NCBI GenBank assembly: GCA_021847165.1
Contig: JAJZUH010000112.1
Coordinates: forward strand, 1 to 6,687
Origin: Pseudomonadota bacterium
Lineage (GTDB): Bacteria > Pseudomonadota > Gammaproteobacteria > Burkholderiales > Gallionellaceae
Direction: 5' to 3'
DNA length: 6,687 bases
The notes beneath the pieces are model-generated. The model had not been told where the DNA came from. It ran no database searches and saw only the letters and a list, made by a program, of their open reading frames with translations. Positions 1 through 6,687 of this stretch are shown piece by piece. The position numbers and the translations under genes were made by a program. Within the stretch, counting starts at the first letter, position 1, and every line of letters starts with the position of its first letter.

Positions 1-49
1 CGGCGCTGGAACCTAAATCCAGTGCGTCTACCAATTCCGCCACTTTCGC
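1..49 (-). tRNA. tRNA-Leu (anticodon UAG), 5' part only
   Basis: The reverse complement begins GCGAAAG (5' acceptor strand), followed by a D-arm with the GGTAGAC core and an anticodon stem-loop. The stem is CTGGA/TCCAG and the 7-nt loop is TTTAGGT, which places anticodon UAG at 13-15, with the G expected 3' of it. The sequence then enters what looks like the long class II variable arm (CGCCG) before the window ends. D-arm, anticodon and the start of the variable arm resemble E. coli leuW tRNA-Leu(UAG), which reads CUN leucine codons. The 3' half (T-arm, acceptor 3' strand, CCA) lies beyond the left edge, so acceptor pairing cannot be checked. The gene follows the oxidoreductase CDS in the same orientation and has its own putative promoter. 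Confidence 0.95.
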
Positions 50-81
50 ATATGGAGCCGTGGAAGCCCCAAGGGGCGCGC

Positions 82-113
82 ATTATAACCGAGCGGTTTC
101 TAGTTCGGCGCAA
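82..113 (-). promoter_or_regulatory. Putative promoter of tRNA-Leu with GC-rich discriminator
   Basis: On the minus strand there is a perfect TATAAT at 87-82, followed directly by the GC-rich stretch GCGCGCCCC (81-73). A GC-rich discriminator after the -10 box is typical of stable-RNA promoters under stringent (ppGpp) control, so such control is inferred here. The -35 element is poor. TTGCGC at 113-108 is the nearest match, but it leaves a 20-bp spacer, and at 17 bp the hexamer is only CGCCGA. The -10 box lies 12 bp past the stop codon of the upstream oxidoreductase gene, so any -35 element overlaps that gene's 3' end. The tRNA may also receive readthrough from the operon. Confidence 0.55.
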
Positions 114-1095
114 ATTCCACAACGGAGCGTCCATGCGCTTCGCCGGCGATCAGTCTTGAACATGCGGCAGGCAGTTCGGCGAAGGAAATGCGATGTGCCA
201 CCAGATCGAAACGGTCGATGCGCAGATCGCCGGCCAGGCGTTGCCATAACTGTTTGCGCAAGGGCATGGCCGTCGCGGCCGAATCCACGCCCAGCAATTT
301 GACGCCGCGCAGGATGAACGGAAACACGGTGGTATGCAGCTCGATGCCGCCCGCATTGCCGAAACTGGCGATGGCACCGTCCTGCTGCATGGTGCGCGCA
401 AGCCAGGCCAGCGTATCGCCACCGACCGCATCCAGTGCGCCAGCCCACTGCGATTTCTCAAGCGGGCGGGTGCTCTTCAGGTCGATCGTGTTGCGCAGCA
501 GCACTTCGCTTGCACCCAGCGATTTCAGGTATTCCTGCTCGCCGACTTTCCCGGTCAGCGCAACCACGCGATAACCGAGTTGCGACAGCATGCGTATTGC
601 CAGGCTGCCCACCCCGCCGGTGGCTCCGGTCACCACGACCTTGCCTTTGTCGGGCGTCAGTTCATTCTGCTCCAGACGATGGATGGCCAGCGCTGCCGTG
701 AAGCCGGCCGTGCCCAGGGCCATTGCCTCGAACAGCGACAACCCGGCCGGCAGCGGCACAACCCAGTCCGCCGGGACACGTACGCGTTCGGCGAAACCGC
801 CGTCGTGTGCGACGCCCATGTCATAGCCGGTCACCAGTACCTCGTCGCCTGCCTTGAAACGCGCGTCATGCGAAGACTCGATCACGCCGGCGGCATCGAT
901 GCCGCCGACGCAGGGAAAACGGCGGACGACCTTGCCCGCGCCGGTTGCGGCCAGCGCATCCTTGTAATTGACGCCGGAATAATGCGTGCGGATGACCACC
1001 TCGCCGGGATCGAGGTCATCGAGCGACAGGTCCACGAAGCGGCCTTGCGATTTGCCGTTGTCGTCGAAGATACGGAACGCTTTGAACGTCGGCAT
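100..1095 (-). CDS. YhdH/YhfP (AcuI-type) family NADPH-dependent medium-chain oxidoreductase
   Basis: A 331-residue zinc-free medium-chain dehydrogenase/reductase. Residues 1-120 form the GroES-like catalytic domain (YSGVNYKDALA at 39-49, YDMGVAHDGGFAE at 91-103). A Rossmann domain follows, with nucleotide motif TGATGGVGSLA (156-166) and TGK at 181-183, where the Lys is suited to the NADPH 2'-phosphate. The zinc-ligand Cys/His motifs of alcohol dehydrogenases are absent. Family members are YhdH/AcuI, which reduces acryloyl-CoA to propionyl-CoA with NADPH, and Bacillus YhfP. As I recall them, E. coli YhdH has HWGG where this protein has HDGG (97-100), and YhfP has RDGG, so it looks closer to YhfP and the substrate is uncertain. 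The ATG at 1095 is chosen because the protein aligns from MPTFKAF. An upstream in-frame ATG at 1194 would add 33 unrelated residues overlapping sucB. The start lies 1 nt after the sucB stop with only a weak GGA ribosome site, which suggests translational coupling. Family is firm, substrate is not. Confidence 0.93.
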   Translation of the reverse strand: MPTFKAFRIFDDNGKSQGRFVDLSLDDLDPGEVVIRTHYSGVNYKDALAATGAGKVVRRFPCVGGIDAAGVIESSHDARFKAGDEVLVTGYDMGVAHDGGFAERVRVPADWVVPLPAGLSLFEAMALGTAGFTAALAIHRLEQNELTPDKGKVVVTGATGGVGSLAIRMLSQLGYRVVALTGKVGEQEYLKSLGASEVLLRNTIDLKSTRPLEKSQWAGALDAVGGDTLAWLARTMQQDGAIASFGNAGGIELHTTVFPFILRGVKLLGVDSAATAMPLRKQLWQRLAGDLRIDRFDLVAHRISFAELPAACSRLIAGEAHGRSVVEFAPN

Positions 1096-1096
1096 G

Positions 1097-2287
1097 TTAT
1101 AGATCCAGCAATACGCGGCCGGGGAATTCCAGCGCTTCCTTGATCGTACCGAGGAACTGCACCGCTTCGCGCCCGTCGATGATGCGATGGTCATACGACA
1201 GCGCCAGATAGTTCATCGGGCGGATCACCACCTGGCCGTTCTCGGCCACGGGACGGTCCTTGGTCGCATGAATGCCGAGAATGGCGCTCTGAGGGGGATT
1301 GATGATGGGAGTGGAAAGCATGGAGCCGAACACGCCGCCGTTGGTGATGGAGAACGTGCCACCGCTCAACTCATCCATGGTGAGTTTGCCATCCTTGGCA
1401 CGCGCGGCAAAATCCGCGATGCGCTTCTCAATGTCCGCCAGCGACAGCTGGTCTGCGTCGCGCAGGATGGGCACCACCAGTCCGCGTTCGCTGCCGATGG
1501 CCATGCCGATGTCGAAATAGCCGTGGTAGATGATGTCGGTTCCGTCCACCGAAGCGTTGACGACGGGGAACTTCTGCAAGGCCAGCACTGCCGCCTTGAC
1601 GAAGAACGAGGAGAAGCCGAGCTTCACGCCATGCTTCTTCTCGAAGGCCTCCTTGTATTTGTTGCGCAGCTCGATCACCGGCTGCATGTTCACTTCGTTG
1701 AATGTGGTGAGGATGGCGGCATTGGCCTGAGATTGCAGCAAGCGCTCGGCGATGCGCTGGCGGATACGCGTCATCGGAACGCGCTGTTCCGGGCGGTCGC
1801 CCGTGGGCACTGCCACCGGTGCGACAGGGCTCGCGCTTGCCGGAGCCTGCTGTACGGCCTCCAGCACGTCCTCCCTGGTTACCAGGCCATGCCGGCCGCT
1901 GCCCTGCAGGCTGGCCGCATCCACATCGTGCGCATGCGCCAGCTTGCGTGCCGAAGGCGACACGGCTGCAGCTTGCGCGGGCGTTTTGGCTGCGCTTGCC
2001 AATGCGGCCGCAGGTGCGGCAGGAGCAGCGGCGGCCTTGACGCTGCCTTCGGTATCGATCTGGGCGATCACTTCGCCGCTGGTCACTTTTGCGCCGTCCG
2101 CCTTCATGATCCTGCTCAGCACGCCGCTCTTGATGGCCGGCAGTTCCAGCACCACCTTGTCGGTTTCGATGTCGATCAGATTCTCGCCTTCACGCACCGC
2201 TTCGCCGACTTTCTTCTGCCAGGTCAGCAGCGTGGCCTCGGAGACCGATTCGGAGAGCTGCGGAACTTTGACTTCAATGATGCTCAT
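1097..2287 (-). CDS. sucB: Dihydrolipoyl succinyltransferase, E2 of 2-oxoglutarate dehydrogenase
   Basis: A 396-residue cytoplasmic E2 core subunit that transfers the succinyl group from lipoamide to CoA, giving succinyl-CoA in the TCA cycle. Domains in order: a lipoyl domain (about 1-80) with the lipoylated lysine K44 in ETDKVVLE; an Ala/Pro-rich mobile linker (about 84-108); the peripheral subunit-binding domain (about 110-145, [13 protein letters not shown]); a second Ala/Pro linker (about 146-166); and the acyltransferase catalytic domain (about 168-396). The catalytic motif is [10 protein letters not shown], with H367 and D371. SFFVKAA, FDIGMAI and [11 protein letters not shown] are typical of succinyl- rather than acetyl-transferases. 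A single lipoyl domain and this length fit SucB/OdhB. The ATG at 2287 has AGGAG 6 nt upstream and starts the conserved [11 protein letters not shown]; an in-frame start 9 codons earlier lacks this support. The first 14 nt overlap the end of sucA. Confidence 0.98.
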   Translation of the reverse strand: MSIIEVKVPQLSESVSEATLLTWQKKVGEAVREGENLIDIETDKVVLELPAIKSGVLSRIMKADGAKVTSGEVIAQIDTEGSVKAAAAPAAPAAALASAAKTPAQAAAVSPSARKLAHAHDVDAASLQGSGRHGLVTREDVLEAVQQAPASASPVAPVAVPTGDRPEQRVPMTRIRQRIAERLLQSQANAAILTTFNEVNMQPVIELRNKYKEAFEKKHGVKLGFSSFFVKAAVLALQKFPVVNASVDGTDIIYHGYFDIGMAIGSERGLVVPILRDADQLSLADIEKRIADFAARAKDGKLTMDELSGGTFSITNGGVFGSMLSTPIINPPQSAILGIHATKDRPVAENGQVVIRPMNYLALSYDHRIIDGREAVQFLGTIKEALEFPGRVLLDL

Positions 2288-5141
2288 GGTGTGCTCCTGG
2301 TTTGTTCTTGACATCGAGATCGGGACGGAAGGCTGCCTCGATCACCGCTTTCTGCTGTTCGTTATGAGTCGCCAGATAGCCCGCGGCTGGAGAGGCAGAA
2401 GACGGGCGCAGCGCGTAATCCAGACGCATTTCGTCGCGCATGTGGCGCAACAGGTAATGCTGGATGCGATGCCAGGCCCCCTGGTTGCCGGGCTCCTCCT
2501 GACACCACACCACTTCGGTTGCATTCGGGTAGGCCGCGACCTGCGCCGCGAACTCGTCGTGCGGGAAAGGGTAGAGCTGCTCCAGCCGGATGATGGCCAT
2601 GTCATCGATGCCTTTTTCCCTGCGGTGTTTGACCAGATCGAAATACACCTTGCCGCTGCATACGATGATGCGCCGAACCTTGGCGGCCTCCAGCGTGTCG
2701 GCCTCCGGCATCACCGTCTGGAAGGCGCCTTCGGAGAACCATTTCAGCGGGGATGCCGCATCCTTGCTGCGCAGCAGGCTCTTCGGGGTGAACACGACGA
2801 GCGGTCGGCGGTAGGGCCGCAGCATCTGGCGGCGCAGCAGATGGAATATCTGCGCGGCGGTGGACGGGATGCATACCTGGATGTTGTAGTCTGCGCAGAG
2901 CTGCAGGTAGCGCTCGATGCGACCGGACGAGTGTTCCGGGCCCTGCCCTTCGTAACCATGCGGCAACAGCATGGTCAGGCCGCACAACCTGCCCCACTTG
3001 GCTTCGCCGGAAGCGATAAACTGGTCGATGACGACCTGCGCACCGTTGGCAAAGTCCCCGAACTGCGCTTCCCAGATGGTCAGCGTGTTCGGTTCGGCGG
3101 TAGCGTAGCCGTATTCGAAACCCAGCACGGCCTCCTCCGACAGGATGGAATCGATCACGATGAAGTCAGCCTGATCCGGCGCAATGTGTTGCAGCGGAAT
3201 GAACAGGCCCTTGTCCCATTGCTCGCGATTCTGGTCGTGCAGCACCGCATGGCGGTGGAAGAAGGTACCGCGTCCGCAATCCTCGCCCGACAGCCGTACC
3301 GGATAGCCTTCGGCAACCAGGCTGGCATACGCCAGATTCTCGGCCATCCCCCAATCCAGTGCCAATTCGCCTTTGCCCATCGCCATGCGATCGGCAATGA
3401 TCTTTTCCACGCGCGAGTGCAGTTTGAAGTTCTGCGGCAACGCCACCAGACGTTCCGCCAGTTGCTGCAGGCGTTCGCGCGGCAGGCCGGTCACGGCAGG
3501 CGTCTGCCATGAAACCCCGCCTTTGAATTTCGACCAGCTCACGGCGAATTCCTGCTTGAATCCGGTCAGCACCGGCTGGATGGGGTTGCGCCCCTCATCC
3601 ATGGCGCGCCGATACTCGGCCACCATGGCATCCGGCTCGTCCGCAGCGAGCACGCCCTGCTCCACCAGGCGGCCGGCGTACAACGCCCGCGTGCCCGGAT
3701 GCTGATTGACCTTGCGATACATCAATGGCTGGGTGACCAGAGGCTCGTCCTGCTCGTTATGCCCCAGCTTGCGGAAACACACCATGTCCACCACCACGTC
3801 CTTGCCGAACTGCATGCGGTAGTCCAGCGCGATCTCCGTGACCAGCAACACGGCTTCCGGGTCGTCCGCATTCACGTGGAAGATCGGCGCCTCGACCATC
3901 TTCGCCACATCGGTGCAATACAGCGATGAACGCGTATCCCGCGGATCGGACGTGGTAAACCCGATCTGGTTGTTGACCACGATATGCACCGTACCGCCGG
4001 TGCCGTAACCGCGCGTTTGCGACAGGTTAAAGGTCTCCTGGTTCACCCCCTGCCCGGCGAACGCCGCATCGCCGTGCAACAGGATCGGCAACACCTGTTT
4101 GCCTTTGGTATCCAGCCGGCGGTGCTGCCTTGCGCGCACCGATCCTTCCACCACCGGATTGACGATCTCCAGGTGCGACGGATTGAACGCCAGCGTGAGG
4201 TGCATGGGGCCGCCCGGAGTGGGGATGTCAGAGGAAAATCCCTGGTGATATTTCACGTCGCCCGAGGTCAGGTGCTCGGTGTGGATGCCTTCGAATTCGG
4301 CGAACAGGTCCTTGGGCAGTTTGCCCAGCGTATTGACCAGCACGTTCAGGCGCCCGCGATGCGCCATGCCGATGACGGACTCCTTCACTCCCTGTTCTCC
4401 GGCACGCTGCAACAGGTGATCCAGCAATGGAATCAGGGTATCCCCGCCTTCCAGCGAGAAGCGTTTCTGCCCGACATATTTGGTGTGCAGGTAGCGTTCC
4501 AGCCCTTCCGCCGCCGTCAGCCGCTCCAGTACGCGCTTCCTGATTTCGCTCGAATAGCGCAGTTCGCCCGCAGGGCCTTCCAGGCGCGCCTGTATCCAGC
4601 GCTTCTGCGGAACGCTGCTGATATACATGTATTCGGCACCGACGCTGCTGCAATAGATGCGGCGCAGGCGCTGCAGTATCTCGCGCAAGGTCATGCGCGC
4701 ACCGCCGACCAGCGAGCCGGTAAAAAAGGTGGTATCCATGTCCGCATCGCCCAGGCCATAGTAGGACGGGTTCAGCTCCGCCACATCCGGCGTGGGGTGG
4801 CGTTTCAGCGGATCGAGATCGGCGTTGAGCACACCCAGGAAGCGATAGGCATTGATGAGTTGCAGCACCGAGGCCTGCTTGCGCGTCGCGTCGGCGTGCA
4901 TCGGCGTCTCCGCCTGGCGTTTCCCCAGTTGCAGGAAACCCCGCTGGATCGGGCCGTGTGCCACATCGTGCTGCGCGTTCGCCATTTGCAGCTTGTCGAA
5001 ATAGGCCCGCCACTCGGCCGGCACGGAGGCCGCATCCCGCAGGTAGTCCTCGTACAGGCTCTCGACAAAGGCGTTGTTGCCGCCGGATAACATCGAAGTG
5101 TTCTGCATCATCTGCAGATAGTCATTTCCCGGTGCGTTCAC
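2274..5141 (-). CDS. sucA: 2-oxoglutarate dehydrogenase E1 component (thiamine diphosphate-dependent)
   Basis: A 955-residue E1 subunit (E. coli SucA is 933). It decarboxylates 2-oxoglutarate with thiamine diphosphate and reductively succinylates the lipoyl group of SucB. The N-terminal segment [15 protein letters not shown] (20-34) matches the E2-binding leader of the family. HRGRLN (261-266, H261) and H299 in KYHQGFS correspond to the active-site histidines known as H260 and H298 in E. coli. The cofactor-binding region spans GDAAFAGQG (357-365) to NNQIGFTT (390-397). FNPSHLE (319-325), LGHNEQDEP (459-467) and the transketolase-like domain with [15 protein letters not shown] (725-739) are all intact. 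I choose GTG at 5141 because GAGGTG sits at the right distance. In-frame ATG codons at 5111 and 5108 would give the family-like MMQ or MQ start but have no ribosome site. The C-terminus ends in HHEHH, encoded in the overlap with sucB. Confidence 0.98.
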   Translation of the reverse strand: MNAPGNDYLQMMQNTSMLSGGNNAFVESLYEDYLRDAASVPAEWRAYFDKLQMANAQHDVAHGPIQRGFLQLGKRQAETPMHADATRKQASVLQLINAYRFLGVLNADLDPLKRHPTPDVAELNPSYYGLGDADMDTTFFTGSLVGGARMTLREILQRLRRIYCSSVGAEYMYISSVPQKRWIQARLEGPAGELRYSSEIRKRVLERLTAAEGLERYLHTKYVGQKRFSLEGGDTLIPLLDHLLQRAGEQGVKESVIGMAHRGRLNVLVNTLGKLPKDLFAEFEGIHTEHLTSGDVKYHQGFSSDIPTPGGPMHLTLAFNPSHLEIVNPVVEGSVRARQHRRLDTKGKQVLPILLHGDAAFAGQGVNQETFNLSQTRGYGTGGTVHIVVNNQIGFTTSDPRDTRSSLYCTDVAKMVEAPIFHVNADDPEAVLLVTEIALDYRMQFGKDVVVDMVCFRKLGHNEQDEPLVTQPLMYRKVNQHPGTRALYAGRLVEQGVLAADEPDAMVAEYRRAMDEGRNPIQPVLTGFKQEFAVSWSKFKGGVSWQTPAVTGLPRERLQQLAERLVALPQNFKLHSRVEKIIADRMAMGKGELALDWGMAENLAYASLVAEGYPVRLSGEDCGRGTFFHRHAVLHDQNREQWDKGLFIPLQHIAPDQADFIVIDSILSEEAVLGFEYGYATAEPNTLTIWEAQFGDFANGAQVVIDQFIASGEAKWGRLCGLTMLLPHGYEGQGPEHSSGRIERYLQLCADYNIQVCIPSTAAQIFHLLRRQMLRPYRRPLVVFTPKSLLRSKDAASPLKWFSEGAFQTVMPEADTLEAAKVRRIIVCSGKVYFDLVKHRREKGIDDMAIIRLEQLYPFPHDEFAAQVAAYPNATEVVWCQEEPGNQGAWHRIQHYLLRHMRDEMRLDYALRPSSASPAAGYLATHNEQQKAVIEAAFRPDLDVKNKPGAHHEHH
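2294..2298 (-). promoter_or_regulatory. Ribosome binding site of sucB, inside the sucA coding sequence
   Basis: AGGAG lies 6 nt before the sucB ATG at 2287. It is translated as part of the sucA tail codons (Pro-Gly-Ala), so ribosomes finishing sucA pass over the sucB initiation region. This site fixes the sucB start and points to coupled, near-stoichiometric synthesis of E1 and E2. Confidence 0.85.
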
Positions 5142-5145
5142 GGTC

Positions 5146-5151
5146 CACCTC
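5146..5151 (-). promoter_or_regulatory. Ribosome binding site that decides the GTG start of sucA
   Basis: GAGGTG matches the anti-Shine-Dalgarno complement. Its GAGG core ends 6 nt before GTG at 5141. The alternative ATG codons at 5111 and 5108 have only a GGGA about 15 nt away, which is too far. The site falls within the 17-nt gltA-sucA gap. Confidence 0.75.
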
Positions 5152-5158
5152 ACTTGGG

Positions 5159-6445
5159 TCAGCGTTTGGCAATCGGCACGAAATCCCTGCGCACCGAACC
5201 GCGGTACAGCTGGCGCGGCCGGCCGATCTTGTGTTCGGCATCGGCGATCATCTCGTTCCACTGCGAGACCCAGCCGATGGTGCGCGCCACGGCGAAAATC
5301 ACCGTGAACATGTTGATCGGAATGCCCAGCGCGCGCAGCACGATACCGGAATAGAAATCCACGTTCGGGTACAGCTTGCGGTCGATGAAATAGGCATCCT
5401 TCAGGGCGGTCTTCTCCAGCTCCATCGCCAGCCCGAACAGCTTGTCGTTCTCCAGCTTCAGTTCCTTCAGCACCTCGTAACAGGTCTGGCGCATCACCGA
5501 GGCGCGCGGGTCCATGTTCTTGTAGACGCGGTGGCCGAACCCCATCAACTTGTATTTCTTGTCCTTCACGCCCTGCACATATTCCGGCACACGCGAGACA
5601 TCGCCGATCTCCTCGAGCATCTTCAGTGCCGCCTCGTTGGCGCCACCGTGCGCCGGTCCCCACAGCGCGGCGATGCCCGAGGCGATACAGGCGAACGGGT
5701 TGGCACCGCTCGACCCCGCCAGACGCACGGTCGAGGTGGAAGCATTCTGCTCATGGTCGGCATGCAGGATAAGGATGCGCTCCAGCGCACGGACCAGCAC
5801 CGGATTGGGCACATACTCCTCCGCCGGCGTGGCGAACATCATGTACATCAGGTTTTCCACGAAACCGAACTTGTTCTTCGGGTACATGAACGGCTCGCCG
5901 ACGTTGTATTTGTGCGTCATCGCCGCAATGGTCGGCACCTTGGCCAGCAGGCGCTTGGCCGAGATCTCGCGATGCTGCGGATTATTGATGTCGAGCGAGT
6001 CGTGATAGAACGCGGAAAGCGCTCCCACCACGCCGACCATCACCGCCATCGGGTGCGCATCGCGGCGGAAGCCGTTGAAGAAGCGCGCAAGCTGGTCGTG
6101 CACCATGGTGTGATGCGTGATGTTGTTGGAGAACTCCGTTTTCTGGGCAGCCGTCGGCAATTCGCCGTTCAGCAACAGGTAGCAGACCTCCAGGAAATCG
6201 GATTTCTCCGCCAGCTGTTCGATCGGATAACCGCGGTAATACAGCAATCCGGCATCGCCATCGATGAAGGTGATCTCGGACGTGCAGCTCGAGGTGGAAA
6301 AGAATGCCGGATCGTAAGTGAACACGCCCAATTTGCTGAGCGCGCGGATGTCGATCACATCCGGGCCAAGCGTGCCGGACAGGATAGGCAGTTCGACGCT
6401 GCGTCCATCGTCCAGTGTCAGTGTTGCAATGCGTTTGCTTTCCAT
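5159..6445 (-). CDS. gltA: Citrate synthase (type II, hexameric proteobacterial type)
   Basis: A 428-residue citrate synthase (E. coli GltA is 427) that condenses acetyl-CoA with oxaloacetate, the entry step of the TCA cycle, in the cytoplasm. The small N-terminal beta domain typical of the Gram-negative hexameric form is present (about 1-60, ending [13 protein letters not shown]). The catalytic residues are H266 in [10 protein letters not shown]305 in MGFGHRVYK and D363 in [23 protein letters not shown] (226-241) is the conserved substrate-binding stretch, and the C-terminus RPRQLYRG is typical. ATG at 6445 is preferred over an in-frame TTG two codons earlier, because GAGGA ends 6 nt before the ATG and abuts the TTG. 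Two positions tied to NADH inhibition in E. coli differ: His111 for Arg and Ala208 for Cys. It lies 18 nt after sdhE and 17 nt before sucA, consistent with co-transcription. Confidence 0.98.
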   Translation of the reverse strand: MESKRIATLTLDDGRSVELPILSGTLGPDVIDIRALSKLGVFTYDPAFFSTSSCTSEITFIDGDAGLLYYRGYPIEQLAEKSDFLEVCYLLLNGELPTAAQKTEFSNNITHHTMVHDQLARFFNGFRRDAHPMAVMVGVVGALSAFYHDSLDINNPQHREISAKRLLAKVPTIAAMTHKYNVGEPFMYPKNKFGFVENLMYMMFATPAEEYVPNPVLVRALERILILHADHEQNASTSTVRLAGSSGANPFACIASGIAALWGPAHGGANEAALKMLEEIGDVSRVPEYVQGVKDKKYKLMGFGHRVYKNMDPRASVMRQTCYEVLKELKLENDKLFGLAMELEKTALKDAYFIDRKLYPNVDFYSGIVLRALGIPINMFTVIFAVARTIGWVSQWNEMIADAEHKIGRPRQLYRGSVRRDFVPIAKR

Positions 6446-6451
6446 TTTCAA

Positions 6452-6456
6452 TCCTC
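6452..6456 (-). promoter_or_regulatory. Ribosome binding site that decides the gltA start
   Basis: GAGGA stands 6 nt before ATG at 6445, in the 18-nt gap after sdhE. A TTG at 6451 in the same frame directly abuts this site and cannot use it, so the protein begins MESKRIA. Confidence 0.85.
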
Positions 6457-6463
6457 GCTTCGT

Positions 6464-6687
6464 TCAAACATCCTTCAACCATTCCAGCACGACACCCTGA
6501 TGCGCTTGCGCCAGTTCCTTTTTCCCGGTGATCAGGTCCCACAGCTCCGTATCCGGCAGATCCAGCAGTTCGTCAAAGGCCGCACGCTGTTCATCGTTCA
6601 TCGCCGGGTATCGCTGCTGGACAAAACGCCCCAGCACGATATCCAGTTCCAGCAATCCGCGCCGGCAACGCCAGCGCACGCGCTCCA
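6464..6687 (-). CDS. sdhE: FAD assembly factor SdhE (5'-truncated by window edge)
   Basis: The C-terminal 73 residues of a small Sdh5/SdhE-family protein (YgfY, DUF339; E. coli protein 88 residues). The family helps attach FAD covalently to the flavoprotein subunit of succinate dehydrogenase or fumarate reductase in the cytoplasm. The key evidence is WRCRRGLLELDIVLGRF near the readable start, which contains the RGxxE motif required for flavinylation (RGLLE at 6647-6661). The helical tail has the family pattern DLPDTELWDLITG. The reading frame stays open to the window edge and residues before the motif (ERVRW) still match the family, so the true start lies outside. A GTG at 6679 is in frame, but starting there would leave an abnormally short N-terminus. 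The gene leads into gltA after 18 nt; sdhE beside TCA genes is common in Proteobacteria. Confidence 0.93.
   Translation of the reverse strand, partial: ERVRWRCRRGLLELDIVLGRFVQQRYPAMNDEQRAAFDELLDLPDTELWDLITGKKELAQAHQGVVLEWLKDV

Noticed and set aside
66..77. The inverted repeat GCCCC-AA-GGGGC as an intrinsic terminator of the operon
   Set aside because: The stem is very short with a 2-nt loop, and on the minus strand it is followed by TTCCACGG rather than a T-run.
334..1143. A plus-strand open frame of 269 codons opposite the oxidoreductase gene
   Set aside because: It is antisense to a well-conserved MDR protein and its sequence resembles no known family.
1096..1194. A 33-residue N-terminal extension of the oxidoreductase overlapping sucB
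   Set aside because: These residues are an out-of-frame reading of the end of sucB. Family homology starts at MPTFKAF.
1187..2311. A plus-strand open frame of 374 codons opposite sucB
   Set aside because: It mirrors the sucB codons and has a His/Arg/Gly-rich composition without recognisable domains.
1752..3512. A long plus-strand open frame (586 codons) opposite sucB and sucA
   Set aside because: It runs antisense to two strongly conserved enzymes. Its translation is low-complexity, rich in Arg, Ala, His and Ser, with no recognisable domain. Long antisense frames are expected in GC-rich coding DNA.
3984..5090. A plus-strand open frame of 368 codons opposite the N-terminal half of sucA
   Set aside because: It is an antisense shadow of sucA with no family motif and an unnatural Arg/His/Gln-rich composition.
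5142..5663. Extension of the sucA frame 174 codons upstream, overlapping gltA, which could suggest a fusion protein
   Set aside because: The extension is just gltA read in another frame. It shows no homology, and SucA homology begins next to the GTG with its own ribosome site.
6446..6480. A possible promoter just upstream of gltA (TTGAAG on the minus strand)
   Set aside because: At a 17-bp spacing there is no acceptable -10 hexamer (only AGGATT-like sequence, which is the ribosome site). Co-transcription with sdhE explains the layout.
6464..6679. A complete 71-residue sdhE starting at GTG 6679
   Set aside because: Upstream in-frame codons continue the family-like sequence (ERVRW) to the window edge, and starting at 6679 would leave an abnormally short N-terminus before the RGxxE motif.

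Overview
This is a GC-rich, densely packed stretch of a proteobacterial chromosome. Every gene seen is on the minus strand, so they are transcribed from high to low coordinates. In transcription order they are the C-terminal part of sdhE (5' end beyond the right edge), gltA (citrate synthase), sucA (2-oxoglutarate dehydrogenase E1), sucB (dihydrolipoyl succinyltransferase E2), a YhdH/YhfP (AcuI-type) medium-chain oxidoreductase, and then the 5' part of a tRNA-Leu(UAG) gene cut by the left edge. The sdhE-gltA-sucA-sucB order and the protein sequences (E. coli-like type II citrate synthase; SucA N-terminus of the MMQ...SGGN type) suggest a betaproteobacterium, possibly of the Nitrosomonadales. 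That placement is an inference from remembered family sequences.

Layout: the five protein genes look like one operon. The junctions are sdhE/gltA 18 nt, gltA/sucA 17 nt, sucA/sucB a 14-nt overlap, and sucB/oxidoreductase 1 nt. I see no terminator or convincing internal promoter between them, and the operon promoter must lie beyond the right edge. About 50 nt separate the last CDS from the tRNA gene. That gap holds a consensus -10 box followed by a GC-rich discriminator, as expected for an independently initiated stable-RNA gene.

Function: GltA makes citrate from oxaloacetate and acetyl-CoA. SucA and SucB convert 2-oxoglutarate to succinyl-CoA. SdhE flavinylates the succinate dehydrogenase that uses succinate further round the cycle. 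The E3 subunit (lpd/odhL), which often follows sucB in Betaproteobacteria, is not present; the oxidoreductase gene takes that position.

This is mostly an ordinary housekeeping region. I found no mobile element, CRISPR array or undescribed defence-like system. The points worth a second look are the oxidoreductase coupled to sucB in place of E3, the sucA/sucB overlap that encodes a His-rich SucA tail, the GTG start of sucA, and substitutions in the presumed NADH-inhibition site of GltA.
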